Assembly (NCBI GenBank): GCA_002314595.1
Contig: DCGP01000002.1
Span: 7,877 to 60,433 of the forward strand
Length of the DNA stretch: 52,557 bases
Direction: 5' to 3'
Origin: Clostridiales bacterium UBA1775
GTDB lineage: Bacteria > Bacillota > Clostridia > Monoglobales > Firm-18
A model generated the notes under the pieces. The model was not told the DNA's origin. It did no database searches and saw nothing but the letters and a program-made list of their open reading frames with translations. Below are positions 15,901 through 25,192 of this stretch, in pieces. The translations under genes and the position numbers were made by a program. Numbering within the stretch: position 1 is the first letter of the stretch; each line of letters opens with the position of its first letter.

Positions 15901-16948
15901 CTATACTAAAAATGTTACTGTTTCAACACCCTTAGGCACTAATGTTAAAAAGGCACAAATTGCAGGAGATTGGTGGTTAGTTCAAGACCATGGCGGTGTT
16001 GTTAGTCATAATCCAACTGCAAAAATCAATTATAATGGTCTTACAATGACTGCCGGTACTGTTGGCCCATTTTATGGTGGTCTTGCTATGGCACAGTATT
16101 TAGGTGATTATTCCGGCTTGACAGACAAGTACAGAATTGATGTTAAATACAATAAAGCATCGGTTATGTCAACATTAGGTATTAAATTTGGTATGCATAA
16201 TAACGATGGTAACTATTATATGCTAATGCTTTCCGGTAAATCAGGCAGTGGCTATATGTGGTCATTCTACAAGGTTAATAACTATAATAAGATTTACGAA
16301 CAAAATGGCGAGCTTATTGAGGCATATGCCACTGATAACAAGGGCTCATTACACGGTTCGGGTACATTTAGCATTATAGTTGACGGAAATAAAATTTCGT
16401 GGCAGATTGACGGTAAGAAATTTTCCGACCGTCCATATACTGCAAGTGGTGATTTTATTGATGATAAACCATTTGACATTGAAGCAAGAAACACAAAAAT
16501 CGGCTTGTTTGTTGCAGGTGAGTACGAAACAAGAGAGGGCTCATTTAAACGTATTACGGTTACAAGCAACGAGGATACAAGCAGAATTATGAAATCACCT
16601 GTAAATGACGATTACTATGTTGATATGTCTAATACAGATGCCACAGACCCAATAGTGTTACTTGCAAAACCCGAAGAAACACTAAATCAGTTTATGTTTG
16701 TTAGAAATACTGAATTAGACGGATTTGTGAAACTTCCAAAAAGCTTGTTTGAGGATTCAACAATTGAAACTAAGGGTATTGAATCTAAATCACAAGGTGG
16801 AACGATTACTTTAAATGATACAGTTTATAAGTTGAATTTATATTCATTAAACAATAACTTTGAACAAAAATATCACTTTACAAAGATATATCTTTGGGAT
16901 TTGTCAAACCTAAAACCACTAAATGCGTCATATAGCGTTGACGAATAA
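12983..16948 (+). CDS. Giant secreted GH-A-like glycosidase + cassette (paralog 1, divergent)
   Basis: A 1321-residue exported enzyme. Modules: signal peptide (1-25), short helical segment (27-52), catalytic barrel and its beta extension (about 53-540), lectin-like (541-772), beta domain (797-892), Big2 (903-963), lectin-like (966-1193) and C-terminal tail (1199-1321) ending YLWDLSNLKPL. The predicted acid/base is Glu228 in FEIGNENYF and the nucleophile Glu349 in HTEHAIW, the spacing and contexts expected of clan GH-A retaining enzymes such as GH51/GH79. It differs from its paralogs at the strand-2 motif (ARIGTG at 119-124 instead of ARWGGG) and its tail is about 45 residues longer. It follows the importer in the same operon. 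Substrate is unknown; the family assignment is by motif only. Confidence 0.8.
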   Translation: MKNKLFKLISGILCSTIMFTNVATASTIDRSDLNTKITSGEFESANALIKTEAVSNPSLLKNVTLSFNANNVLKDFNTKILGVHAGLFEMGTNFFDYGTNNLSEGYLALADKMYDIPTARIGTGNNTNLMNNIGPVENRTVSKNLDTGEVTHQPVDMGIVEMIKAIYAVNPNASFMVILPINVQTPTESAHLASFLLDDKNASEWGALRAECGIENPIKLEGFEIGNENYFTAEPEEGMDSSSASYATYQKNAIDKYINTGIAQVEAVHAVHPEVKFYANVNGKKERVSATPWNTAVAARLGSYIDGVAFHGYYSSAGSVKSVCEDAIDWIQGIFVEQTGKKTKIAHTEHAIWSSDEKVKRQSLESALSESAFISRISLRDDVISADCHHYTSVGTEQNPCIWAFFTRHQNKFYELGNNFVYKLYLNNIGEKILNSKYTDTEGVGYSLSHLVTKTSDGKIVLALTNHYEDRDIKVNFTSKYKVLKTITFTAPNMSSMVYNDATKDVFRTTTAYPNQSGVSSYTVPNKSLVFLTLEEEYKDMYYEDFEGYDTSAEDITLVKNEGVTSKDIAGDWKLRTYKSLDYVNNSKVAIVDGKALKITPSGRAYTAPDFPVVEYQGDYSKLGNNFAIEFDVHKNSVYEGTGVKFMIHNDGKNYYALWLNGGIEENYRWTFVRVVNNEVVYTKNGDSFSANATAGSGALHQKNHVTVKYDNDNISWDINGFSYAGIAYSAFDNYTDSSKFTVSPSNTTIAFGNSSGNLGVTATFDNIAIKYYKASSTELPVTPEEPEYPNIVKDTSSTDAFVTSGEPSNVIYADRKGSYNNGVYKFADAVAIRKIVNNNSSSVSVYVSNDDYSYKKLATVNPGGEFINQLTSKKYSYVKVDGGSNVCLYTDVNNNDVFTSIEDVSNLSAVIGGSSENVTITSSNRNVAYIENGILIPLRNGTTTLTASNGTSSISKTVRIKAFTVWDEDFSSYTKNVTVSTPLGTNVKKAQIAGDWWLVQDHGGVVSHNPTAKINYNGLTMTAGTVGPFYGGLAMAQYLGDYSGLTDKYRIDVKYNKASVMSTLGIKFGMHNNDGNYYMLMLSGKSGSGYMWSFYKVNNYNKIYEQNGELIEAYATDNKGSLHGSGTFSIIVDGNKISWQIDGKKFSDRPYTASGDFIDDKPFDIEARNTKIGLFVAGEYETREGSFKRITVTSNEDTSRIMKSPVNDDYYVDMSNTDATDPIVLLAKPEETLNQFMFVRNTELDGFVKLPKSLFEDSTIETKGIESKSQGGTITLNDTVYKLNLYSLNNNFEQKYHFTKIYLWDLSNLKPLNASYSVDE

Positions 16949-16963
16949 AAGAGGTAATATGTA

Positions 16964-19900
16964 ATGAAAAAGCTTAACTTTAAAAAAATATTCAGTGCAA
17001 CGGTTGTTTCAACCGTTGCATTTGCAATGATTACAACTAATGTAGGTGCAGCCACTATGGCTGAAATCCAAGATGCTTTGGCAAATCAGGATTTTGAGCT
17101 TGCTGACTCTTTAATATTTGAAGAGGCAACTGTTGATGAAAGCCTTAATTTTGACACTAATCTTGTAGTTGATGAAGACGATGCGCTATGGGATTTTAAC
17201 AGAAATATTTTAGGAGTTCAGTGCGAAATATCAACTCATGGATTTGATTTTTTTGAAAGATATACCAACCAATTATCCGACGGATATTTGGCCATTGCAG
17301 ATGAGCTTGCAGACTTTCCTGTTGCTCGTTGGGGAGGTACATCAACAAATTCAGTTTCACTAATTGGTAACATTGGCCCGTTAGAAGAAAGAAAACAAAG
17401 CATTAGATGGACAGATGATGTGCTTGTAAATGAGGCTTTTGATATGGGCCCGGTGGAATTTATCAAGGCAGTTCAAGCAATAAATCCTAATGCTTCATTC
17501 TTGTTCTGCTTGCCTATTTATGTAGATACTCCTGAGGAAACAACTAACTTTACAAGCTTTTTGTTAGATGACAAGGACAAATCTAAATGGGGTGCGTTAC
17601 GTGCTGCTTGTGGTATCGAAAAGCCGGTTAACCTTTTAGGCTACGAGCTTGGTAACGAAAACTATTTTTCAGCACAGCCTCAGGTTAGTGAGGATGATGA
17701 AAACTATCAGACATACATAAATTCTAAAGAATATGCAACATTCAAGGCAAATGCAGTAAAAACATACACAGATACTTGTAAATTACATATAAATGCAATT
17801 AAGGCAAAATATCCTAATGTTAAGTTTTATCCTAATGTAAATGGTAAATCTGAACGTGTATATTGGAGAGATTGGAACGGCGGCGTTGCAGAAAACTTAA
17901 ACGGATATATTGACGGTGTTGCGTTTCATAATTATTACAGTACCCCTGCAAGTGTTGAAAATGTGTGCGACAAGGAAATAAATAAAATTCAAGATTTATT
18001 CGTTGAAAAAACAGGTAAAAAAACAACGATTGCCCATACAGAGCATGCAATTTGGTCATCAAATGAGCAGGTTAAACGTCAATCTCACCAAGCAGCATTG
18101 GCAGAGAGTAACTTTATTAACCATATGGGCAACCGTAATGATATTGTATGTGCAAATTATCATAATATTATTAGTGGAAGCAGTTATACATCTCCGGGAC
18201 ATTGGGCAATGTTTACAAGAAAGGGTAATAAATTTTATGACACCGGCGTAAACAGAGTGTATAAATTATATCAAAACAACATTGGCAAAACTGTTGTTAA
18301 ATCGACACTTTCAAATAATGGCAATGGCTATGTTTCAGCATTGGCAACTAAAAATGACGATGGTTCGTTGGTTGTTGCATTGGTAAACGGATACAATGAC
18401 CGTAGGGTTAATATTAAGCTAAATTTTAACGATAGTTATGAGCTTGTTAAAGAAACAACATTTACTGCACCAAGTATTGCATCAGTTGCTTATGGGGACA
18501 GCACAGTTGACTTGTTTACAACCAAGTCTAAATATTTAAATATTCCTAATTGTACAAGCTATACTTTAAATAACAAGTGTGTAGTAATGCTTACATTTAA
18601 AAAGACACAAGGGGAATATGAATATAAGTATACCAAGGTTTACAGAGATGACTTTGACAAGTATGGAAACAGTGAAGCTGAATATACAATTGCAAAAGGT
18701 CAAAATGCTGATGTGAAAATTGCAGGTGATTGGTACGTAACAACCTTTGGTAAGGCTGAAAAATACAATACACCTTCAAAATTCAGTATAAAGGACGGAA
18801 CCGGAATTAAAATGACTGCAACGGCAGTTACTTATACAGACAGTTACTTGCCTATGTTAGTATATAAAGGCAATTACAGTAAGCTTACAAACCATTACAG
18901 AATTTCTGCTAATTTACTTAAAAACTCTGTTACATCAGGGTGTGGCATTAGATTTATGGTACATAATAACGGAGCAAACTATTATTCCTTATGGCTTGGT
19001 GGTACAAAAGAGGATAAAACAAGATGGCTGTTTAGCAAGGTTAAAGACAATGCAGTTGTAGATTCAATTGAGGGCGAGCAATACACAACATACAACACAA
19101 ATGGCAATGGCGCTTTACATGAAAACAACAGAATAACTATTGAATATGACAATGGTTTAATTAACTGTACTATTAACGGCAAGGAATATAACTTAATTGA
19201 CTATAATAAGAAAATTACTTACAATGATAAATCTCCTTTTGGTGTAGATGCTAAAAAAACACAAATAGCCTTTGGGGATAATTCGTCAGCAGTTAGAGAT
19301 AATAATTATTCCGTAGTTGACCAATTTGAAATTGGTAATTTGGAGTTTGTAAAATCCGACCAACCTGAAACAAATGATGATGTTAGGGAATATCCAAAGC
19401 TTCAAAAGGATGAAAACAGCACAGACGAATTTGTTGCAAACGGCGAACCTGATAATGTTATTTATATTCAAAAGGTCAGAAAGCAGGACGGAAACCTGTA
19501 TTATTTAGAAAATAATACAAGAGTTCGTAAGGTTGTAAACAACGGAAATACGACCGTTAAGGTGTATGTGTCCACAGACGATTTTTCATATAAACAATTA
19601 GCAGAAATTCCTGCAAAAGATACGTTTATCAATACCTTGACTGCAAAAGGCTATAATTATGTTAAGGTTGAGGGTGGAAAGGATATAAGCATATATTCAG
19701 ACCTTTGTGATAATGATGTGCTTACAGGCTTGGAATATGTATGTGATATTGACGGTAAAGTAAACGGAAGCAGTGAAAATATTTCGTTTACCTCATCTAA
19801 CAGGAATGTAGCATATATTGAAGATAACAAGCTTGCTCCACTTCGTAACGGTACTACTGTTATTACTGTAACAAATGGAACAAACAGTGTTTCAAGGACT

Positions 19901-20869
19901 ATTAAGGTTAACGTGCTTGATACTATATACGAAGATTTTGGAAATTATGAAAAGTCAGACCTTTTCTATGCTCCCGAAGGATGCGCAGTACGAAGGATAA
20001 ACATTGCAGGGGATTGGTGGTTATATCAAGGTTCAAGCGGGGTGTTAAAAAACAAACCCAAAATTGAATTTGATGGCAAAAAAATGGTATATTGGTGCTC
20101 TGCCGGTGATGTTAATGTCTTTTATTCATATATTCCGTTTTTGATGTATGAAGGAGATTATTCCGGAATTAACCAAAAGTATACCATTGAAACAAATTAT
20201 AGCCTTTCTTCGGTTATGGCAGGCTTTGCAATTAAGTTTCATATTCACAATAATATGTCAAGCTACTATATGCTATATATTGTAGAAAGCACAAGAACAG
20301 GCAAAACATGGCATTTTTACAAGGTTACAAATGGCATCACTGAGGAAATATACAGCGGTGATGATGTAACTGCTAATAATGCAGATAAATCCGGCCCTAT
20401 TCAAGGCAACGGAAAGGTAGCAATTACTTATGATAATGGTACAGTTTCCTTTACAATAGATGGCAAGATATATAATAACAGAGCATATAAGGTATCAAAA
20501 ACTTTTGTTGATAGCAAGCCCTTTGATGTTGCCCCAAAGGACACAAAGGTTGCGATTTTGTCAAGAGGAACAAAAACAACATATTCGGTAGGTTTTACTG
20601 ACTTTACCATTAAAGGCGAAGGGAACAAAGACATTATTACTTCACCAATTAACAGCGATGACACGCTAATTGATTTATCCAATAAAAAATCAGAAAATCC
20701 TGTTGTTATTATGAAGAGTGATGACGGTAAATACAAGATGCTAAGTGATAAAACAGGGGACGGGTTCTTTAAGATTACAAAGGACAACAAAAATGATTTT
20801 GGCAAAATGTATTTATGGGATTTTGACGATTTAAGACCACTTGGTGCAATTATAGAAAATAATAATTAG
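16964..20869 (+). CDS. Giant secreted GH-A-like glycosidase + cassette (paralog 2)
   Basis: A 1301-residue exported enzyme, 15 bp after paralog 1 and so co-transcribed with it. Modules: signal peptide (1-29), helical segment, barrel (about 55-550), lectin-like (559-795), beta domain (819-915), Big2 (925-985), lectin-like (988-1222) and C-terminal tail ending YLWDFDDLRPL. Glu232 in YELGNENYF is the predicted acid/base and Glu360 in HTEHAIW the predicted nucleophile. The strand-2 motif is VARWGGTSTN, with GT where the later paralogs have GG. KFYPNVNGK and DGVAFHNYY fill the equivalent barrel-strand positions of the family. It ends the importer operon with a strong terminator. No surface anchor is visible. 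Confidence 0.82.
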   Translation: MKKLNFKKIFSATVVSTVAFAMITTNVGAATMAEIQDALANQDFELADSLIFEEATVDESLNFDTNLVVDEDDALWDFNRNILGVQCEISTHGFDFFERYTNQLSDGYLAIADELADFPVARWGGTSTNSVSLIGNIGPLEERKQSIRWTDDVLVNEAFDMGPVEFIKAVQAINPNASFLFCLPIYVDTPEETTNFTSFLLDDKDKSKWGALRAACGIEKPVNLLGYELGNENYFSAQPQVSEDDENYQTYINSKEYATFKANAVKTYTDTCKLHINAIKAKYPNVKFYPNVNGKSERVYWRDWNGGVAENLNGYIDGVAFHNYYSTPASVENVCDKEINKIQDLFVEKTGKKTTIAHTEHAIWSSNEQVKRQSHQAALAESNFINHMGNRNDIVCANYHNIISGSSYTSPGHWAMFTRKGNKFYDTGVNRVYKLYQNNIGKTVVKSTLSNNGNGYVSALATKNDDGSLVVALVNGYNDRRVNIKLNFNDSYELVKETTFTAPSIASVAYGDSTVDLFTTKSKYLNIPNCTSYTLNNKCVVMLTFKKTQGEYEYKYTKVYRDDFDKYGNSEAEYTIAKGQNADVKIAGDWYVTTFGKAEKYNTPSKFSIKDGTGIKMTATAVTYTDSYLPMLVYKGNYSKLTNHYRISANLLKNSVTSGCGIRFMVHNNGANYYSLWLGGTKEDKTRWLFSKVKDNAVVDSIEGEQYTTYNTNGNGALHENNRITIEYDNGLINCTINGKEYNLIDYNKKITYNDKSPFGVDAKKTQIAFGDNSSAVRDNNYSVVDQFEIGNLEFVKSDQPETNDDVREYPKLQKDENSTDEFVANGEPDNVIYIQKVRKQDGNLYYLENNTRVRKVVNNGNTTVKVYVSTDDFSYKQLAEIPAKDTFINTLTAKGYNYVKVEGGKDISIYSDLCDNDVLTGLEYVCDIDGKVNGSSENISFTSSNRNVAYIEDNKLAPLRNGTTVITVTNGTNSVSRTIKVNVLDTIYEDFGNYEKSDLFYAPEGCAVRRINIAGDWWLYQGSSGVLKNKPKIEFDGKKMVYWCSAGDVNVFYSYIPFLMYEGDYSGINQKYTIETNYSLSSVMAGFAIKFHIHNNMSSYYMLYIVESTRTGKTWHFYKVTNGITEEIYSGDDVTANNADKSGPIQGNGKVAITYDNGTVSFTIDGKIYNNRAYKVSKTFVDSKPFDVAPKDTKVAILSRGTKTTYSVGFTDFTIKGEGNKDIITSPINSDDTLIDLSNKKSENPVVIMKSDDGKYKMLSDKTGDGFFKITKDNKNDFGKMYLWDFDDLRPLGAIIENNN

Positions 20870-20871
20870 TA

Positions 20872-20908
20872 AAAAATGCAACAATTTATAGTAAATTGTT
20901 GCATTTTT
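20872..20908 (+). terminator. Intrinsic terminator ending the importer-enzyme operon
   Basis: A perfect stem AAAAATGCAACAATTTA / TAAATTGTTGCATTTTT with a 3-nt loop; the arm end supplies the T-run. Confidence 0.93.
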
Positions 20909-20909
20909 G

Positions 20910-20938
20910 TTGACAAAATTAAACTATTATGTTAGAAT
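20910..20938 (+). promoter_or_regulatory. Promoter for enzyme paralog 3
   Basis: TTGACA (20910-20915), a 17-bp spacer and TAGAAT (20933-20938), 51 bp upstream of the ATG at 20990, immediately after the preceding terminator. Confidence 0.85.
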
Positions 20939-20989
20939 GATATATTATAATACGATAGGTATATTATCTTGTAGAAAAGAGGTTGTAAA

Positions 20990-23900
20990 ATGAAAGGACG
21001 ATTTAAAAAACTGATTATAGGTATTACTTCGGTTTGTATGCTTGTTTCAAGTATGCCTATGGTGGCAAATGCTAATGTAATTAGTAGCTCTGACATTCAA
21101 GATGCATTAAGTGCGTCAGATTTTGACACAGTAGAAAGTCTTGTCAGAACAGAGGCAGTTTCGGACCCATCACTTACCGTTAATGCAACAATTACAGTTG
21201 ATGAAAACAACGAGATTAAAGATTTCAACTGGAATATTTTAGGTATGCAAAACGAAGTAATGCATAGTGGTGATATTTTCTTTAACAAATTCACCAACGA
21301 ATTTACAGATGGATTTATGGCAATGGCTGATATTTTGTATGACATTCCAACTGCTCGTTGGGGTGGTGGTACTGCTAACAGCGTAGGCTTGCTTGAAAAT
21401 ATCGGACCTTTAAACGATAGGGAACAAAGCATAGGTATTGCAGGAACTCCTTATGGTAATTCCAGCGCAGGTAAGGTTATGTCCGAGCCTACGGATATGG
21501 GCCCTGTTGAATTCATTAAAATGATTCAAGCAATTAACCCTAATGCGTCATTTATGTTCTGCTTGCCTCTTGACGTAAACACACCTGAACAAACACTTAA
21601 TTTTACAAGATTTTTATTAGATGATAAAGATGCATCTCAATGGGGTGCATTACGTGCTTCGTTAGGTATTGAAAACCCGGTTAATTTGTTAGGCTACGAG
21701 CTTGGTAACGAGGACTACTTCTCAGCAGAACCAAGCCATGTTAATTCCGGTTACGACGACCTTTCCGATGAAGAACAGAGTACTTATAATACATCAAGTG
21801 CTTATATAACACTAAGAGATGCTGCTATTGACAGATATGTAAATACATCAAATGCACACATTGCTGCAATTCATGCAGTTTACCCTAATGTTAAATTCTA
21901 CCCGAATGTAAATGGTGAACCGGGAAGAGTAAGTTGCGAAGCGTGGGACCGTGCTGTTGCAAGTAGGATTTGCAATCAAGCAGGTGTAGATGGTGTTGCA
22001 TATCACGCATATTATGCAGGCCACGCAACAACCATTACAAATGAAAATAAAATGAATACAATTCAAAATTGGTTTGTTTCCGAAACAGGTGCAAAGACAA
22101 AGTTTGTTCATACTGAACACGCTAAATGGAGTGCTAATGAATCTATAACAAGACAGTCTCATCATTCAGCACTTTGCGAATCATTCTTCATTAACAGAAT
22201 GCAAATGCGTGATGATGTAATTTCAGCAAACTATCACAACATTACTTGCGGAAGTTCGGCAACTAACCCGGGTACTTGGGCATTCTTTACACGTAAGGGC
22301 GACAAGTATTACGAGGCAGGTATTAACAAGGTTTACAAGCTTTATACCGAAAATATGGGTAATAAGATTGTTTCCTCAACTGTTACTATCGCTAGTACAC
22401 ACCAAAATAATATTAGCGTACTTGCTACTAAGAAAAACGACGGAAAAATCGTTCTATCACTTACAAACTATTATGAAGACAGAGACATTGATATAAACTT
22501 TAATCTAAATGGTCAATATGAGCTTTCAAAGGAAAGCGTATTTACAGCACCTAATTTGTATTCAATTGTTACAGGTGATAACACTAAGGACGTATTTAGA
22601 GTAACAAATACTTACAGAACCGATGAAAACTTTACAAGCTATACTTTAAAGAACAAATCTCTTGCAATTTTGGTATTGACTCCTGTTGGAGCTGCTGACG
22701 ATGAAAATGTTACATATCAATATCAAAACTTGGTAACAGAAGATTTTGAATCGTATCCGATTACATCAACACCTTATGTGTTAACAAAAGGCGGAGCAAC
22801 CTCAATGAGCACATTTGGAAGTAACTGGACACTAAAAACTGCCGGCAGTGTAATTGCAAACGACAACTCACAAGTTTCTATTGTAGATGGCAAAAAGGTT
22901 CAGCTTACCCCAACTGCATTAGACAGAAATAATACCGGACTTTCAATGTTAGAATATAGCGGTGATTTAAGCAGCTTAACAAACCATTTTAAGATTAGCT
23001 TTGATTATAGTAAGGCATCTACAACCTCAGGTGGCGGTATTAAATTTATGGTTCACAATAATGGTAAAAACTACTATGTTTTGTGGCTTGGCGGTCTAAA
23101 AGAGGATAAGTATAAATGGATATTCAGTAAGGTTGTAAATGGCAGTATTGTAGATTCTGTAAATGGTGAAACGTATACTGCGTATAATGACTGTGCAGAT
23201 TCCTATAAAGAGCCTTCAAACGGTCAAATAAATGGTACAATATCTGCAAATGGTAATGTGTATGCAGTTTCTCAATATTCATTAAGTCAAGGTGATGCCT
23301 TAGAATCTACTATTAAGAGTGGACCAATTCACAGTGATGGTACAGTAGGTATTGAGTATAATAAGGGCAAGATTTCTTGGGCTATAAACGGTTATGAATA
23401 CTCGTTAATCAAGTATCATTCAACAGGCTCTTACACAGATGCAAGTCCGTTTACAACTGCTGCAAAGAATACAACATTTGGATTTAGTTCAAACTCATCA
23501 ACATCAGATGTTGCAAGAAGTATTTCGTTTGACGATATTAAGATTGGTAACTGTGTTGGTCAAACAACAGTTATAGAGGACACTACAAACAAAGAAGAAT
23601 ATCCACAACTTACAAAGGATAATTCAAGTACAGATACTTACGTAACAACAGGCGAACCTTCAAGTGCAATTTATATGGAAAGAACCATTCCTTATGAAAC
23701 AGGCAAGCTTTATATGCCTACTGCATCAGCAATCAGAAAGATTGTTAACATAGGTTCAACAACTGCAAAGGTTTATGCTTCTGTGGAAGATTATTCATAC
23801 AAACTAATTGCAGAGGTTGATGCAGGCGAAACATTTACAAATACACTAAATGCAAAGAAATATTCTTACATTAAGGTAGATGGTGGAGATGTAAATGTTT

Positions 23901-25093
23901 ATACAGATATGTATGACGATATGACACTTACTGCAATTGAAGATGTTTGTGATTTAATGCCGGTTGTTAAGAGTTCTACAGAAGACATTACGATTACTTC
24001 TTCAAACAGAAATGTTGCTTATATTGATGAAAATAATAAGCTTATTCCGTTAAGAAACGGTACTACTGTAATTACTGCATCAGACGGAGTAAACAGCGTT
24101 TCAAAGACGATTAAAGTTAAAGCATTGGTTGACTTTACAGAGAACTTCCAAGCTTATACAAAGAGTGTAACGGTTGATATACCATACGGCTGGGCTGTAA
24201 GGAAGAAACAAATTGCAGGAGATTGGTACTTAGTACAAGGTAATGGTGGTACAATGGGCAATAATCCATCTGCTGTAATTACATCAAGTGGCCTTCAAAT
24301 TAACAATGCCGGTGGTGGCCCGGGTATGTTCTATGACAACGTAGGTTATGTTATGTACGATGGTGATTATTCAGGTATTACCGATAATTACACAATTAAG
24401 CTTTCATATACTAAGAGCTCTGTATTATCAGGCTTGGGCATTAGATTTAATATGCACAACGATAACCAAAACTACTATATGTTAGAGCTTTCATCAGGTG
24501 GTAATGGTAGTGGTTATGTATGGACATTCCACAAGGTTGTTAATGGTAGGTCAATAGACAAGGTAAACGGTGAAGTAATTACCGGATACAATGCAGATAA
24601 GACAGGCCCGTTACACGACGACGGTACTGTTATGATTGTTGTTAACGGAAATGAAATTTCTTGGTTAATCAATGGTAAGAGATACAACAACAGGTCATAC
24701 AATGGCAGTGGTATTTATACTGATGATGAACCGTTTAGTGTTGAACCAAGAAATTCAAGGATTGCATTTGTGGGCTGTGCTAACCGTGCAGGTTATTCAG
24801 TAACAATTAAGAGATTCCAATTACTTGGCGATGGAGATAAGGTTATTATTGATTCTCCTGTTACAACAGGTGAAAAGTACATAGACCTTTCAGGCTTTGG
24901 AGCTACAAAACCGGTAATGATTCTTTCAAATGGTACAACCGATGCAGGAAATACAAAGGTGATTGAAGATTCAACCGGAGACAAATTCTTCGTACTTAAT
25001 GATTCGGCACACGAAGATAAGTATAATAAGATGTTCTTGTGGGATTTACCTAATGCAAAACCACTTTATGCTTCACAAGATATTGGAGAATAA
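20990..25093 (+). CDS. Giant secreted GH-A-like glycosidase + cassette (paralog 3)
   Basis: The longest protein in the window at 1367 residues. Modules: signal peptide (1 to about 29), helical segment, barrel (55-565; ARWGGGTAN at 122-130, acid/base Glu241 in YELGNEDYF, nucleophile Glu376 in HTEHAKW), lectin-like (582-853), beta domain (880-975), Big2 (985-1045), lectin-like (1047-1285) and C-terminal tail (1290-1367) ending LWDLPNAKPL. The first lectin module carries an extra segment of about 40 residues (around 745-780, GTISANGNVYAVSQ) also found in paralog 5 but not in paralog 4. It forms a group with those two, sharing GNEDYF and ESITRQSH. It is monocistronic. Catalysis is inferred from motifs; the target polymer is unknown. 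Confidence 0.83.
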   Translation: MKGRFKKLIIGITSVCMLVSSMPMVANANVISSSDIQDALSASDFDTVESLVRTEAVSDPSLTVNATITVDENNEIKDFNWNILGMQNEVMHSGDIFFNKFTNEFTDGFMAMADILYDIPTARWGGGTANSVGLLENIGPLNDREQSIGIAGTPYGNSSAGKVMSEPTDMGPVEFIKMIQAINPNASFMFCLPLDVNTPEQTLNFTRFLLDDKDASQWGALRASLGIENPVNLLGYELGNEDYFSAEPSHVNSGYDDLSDEEQSTYNTSSAYITLRDAAIDRYVNTSNAHIAAIHAVYPNVKFYPNVNGEPGRVSCEAWDRAVASRICNQAGVDGVAYHAYYAGHATTITNENKMNTIQNWFVSETGAKTKFVHTEHAKWSANESITRQSHHSALCESFFINRMQMRDDVISANYHNITCGSSATNPGTWAFFTRKGDKYYEAGINKVYKLYTENMGNKIVSSTVTIASTHQNNISVLATKKNDGKIVLSLTNYYEDRDIDINFNLNGQYELSKESVFTAPNLYSIVTGDNTKDVFRVTNTYRTDENFTSYTLKNKSLAILVLTPVGAADDENVTYQYQNLVTEDFESYPITSTPYVLTKGGATSMSTFGSNWTLKTAGSVIANDNSQVSIVDGKKVQLTPTALDRNNTGLSMLEYSGDLSSLTNHFKISFDYSKASTTSGGGIKFMVHNNGKNYYVLWLGGLKEDKYKWIFSKVVNGSIVDSVNGETYTAYNDCADSYKEPSNGQINGTISANGNVYAVSQYSLSQGDALESTIKSGPIHSDGTVGIEYNKGKISWAINGYEYSLIKYHSTGSYTDASPFTTAAKNTTFGFSSNSSTSDVARSISFDDIKIGNCVGQTTVIEDTTNKEEYPQLTKDNSSTDTYVTTGEPSSAIYMERTIPYETGKLYMPTASAIRKIVNIGSTTAKVYASVEDYSYKLIAEVDAGETFTNTLNAKKYSYIKVDGGDVNVYTDMYDDMTLTAIEDVCDLMPVVKSSTEDITITSSNRNVAYIDENNKLIPLRNGTTVITASDGVNSVSKTIKVKALVDFTENFQAYTKSVTVDIPYGWAVRKKQIAGDWYLVQGNGGTMGNNPSAVITSSGLQINNAGGGPGMFYDNVGYVMYDGDYSGITDNYTIKLSYTKSSVLSGLGIRFNMHNDNQNYYMLELSSGGNGSGYVWTFHKVVNGRSIDKVNGEVITGYNADKTGPLHDDGTVMIVVNGNEISWLINGKRYNNRSYNGSGIYTDDEPFSVEPRNSRIAFVGCANRAGYSVTIKRFQLLGDGDKVIIDSPVTTGEKYIDLSGFGATKPVMILSNGTTDAGNTKVIEDSTGDKFFVLNDSAHEDKYNKMFLWDLPNAKPLYASQDIGE

Positions 25094-25097
25094 TTAT

Positions 25098-25130
25098 AAG
25101 CATCTCGTTTTATAAACGAGATGCTTTTTT
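25098..25130 (+). terminator. Intrinsic terminator after enzyme paralog 3
   Basis: A perfect stem AAGCATCTCGTTT / AAACGAGATGCTT with a TAT loop, then TTTT. Confidence 0.92.
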
Positions 25131-25132
25131 GT

Positions 25133-25161
25133 TTGACAAGGGCTTATGGCTTTGATATAAT
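25133..25161 (+). promoter_or_regulatory. Consensus promoter for enzyme paralog 4
   Basis: A full-consensus TTGACA (25133-25138), 17 bp and TATAAT (25156-25161), the best promoter match in the enzyme array, with a leader of only about 25 nt. Confidence 0.92.
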
Positions 25162-25192
25162 GATGTTATATGTGTTTAAATGAGGTGAGTGT

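Noticed and set aside
20909..20924. GTTGACAAAATTAAAC as a further copy of the GTTGAT operator
   Set aside because: It is fully explained as the consensus -35 box TTGACA plus A/T-rich spacer, and it lacks the second arm.
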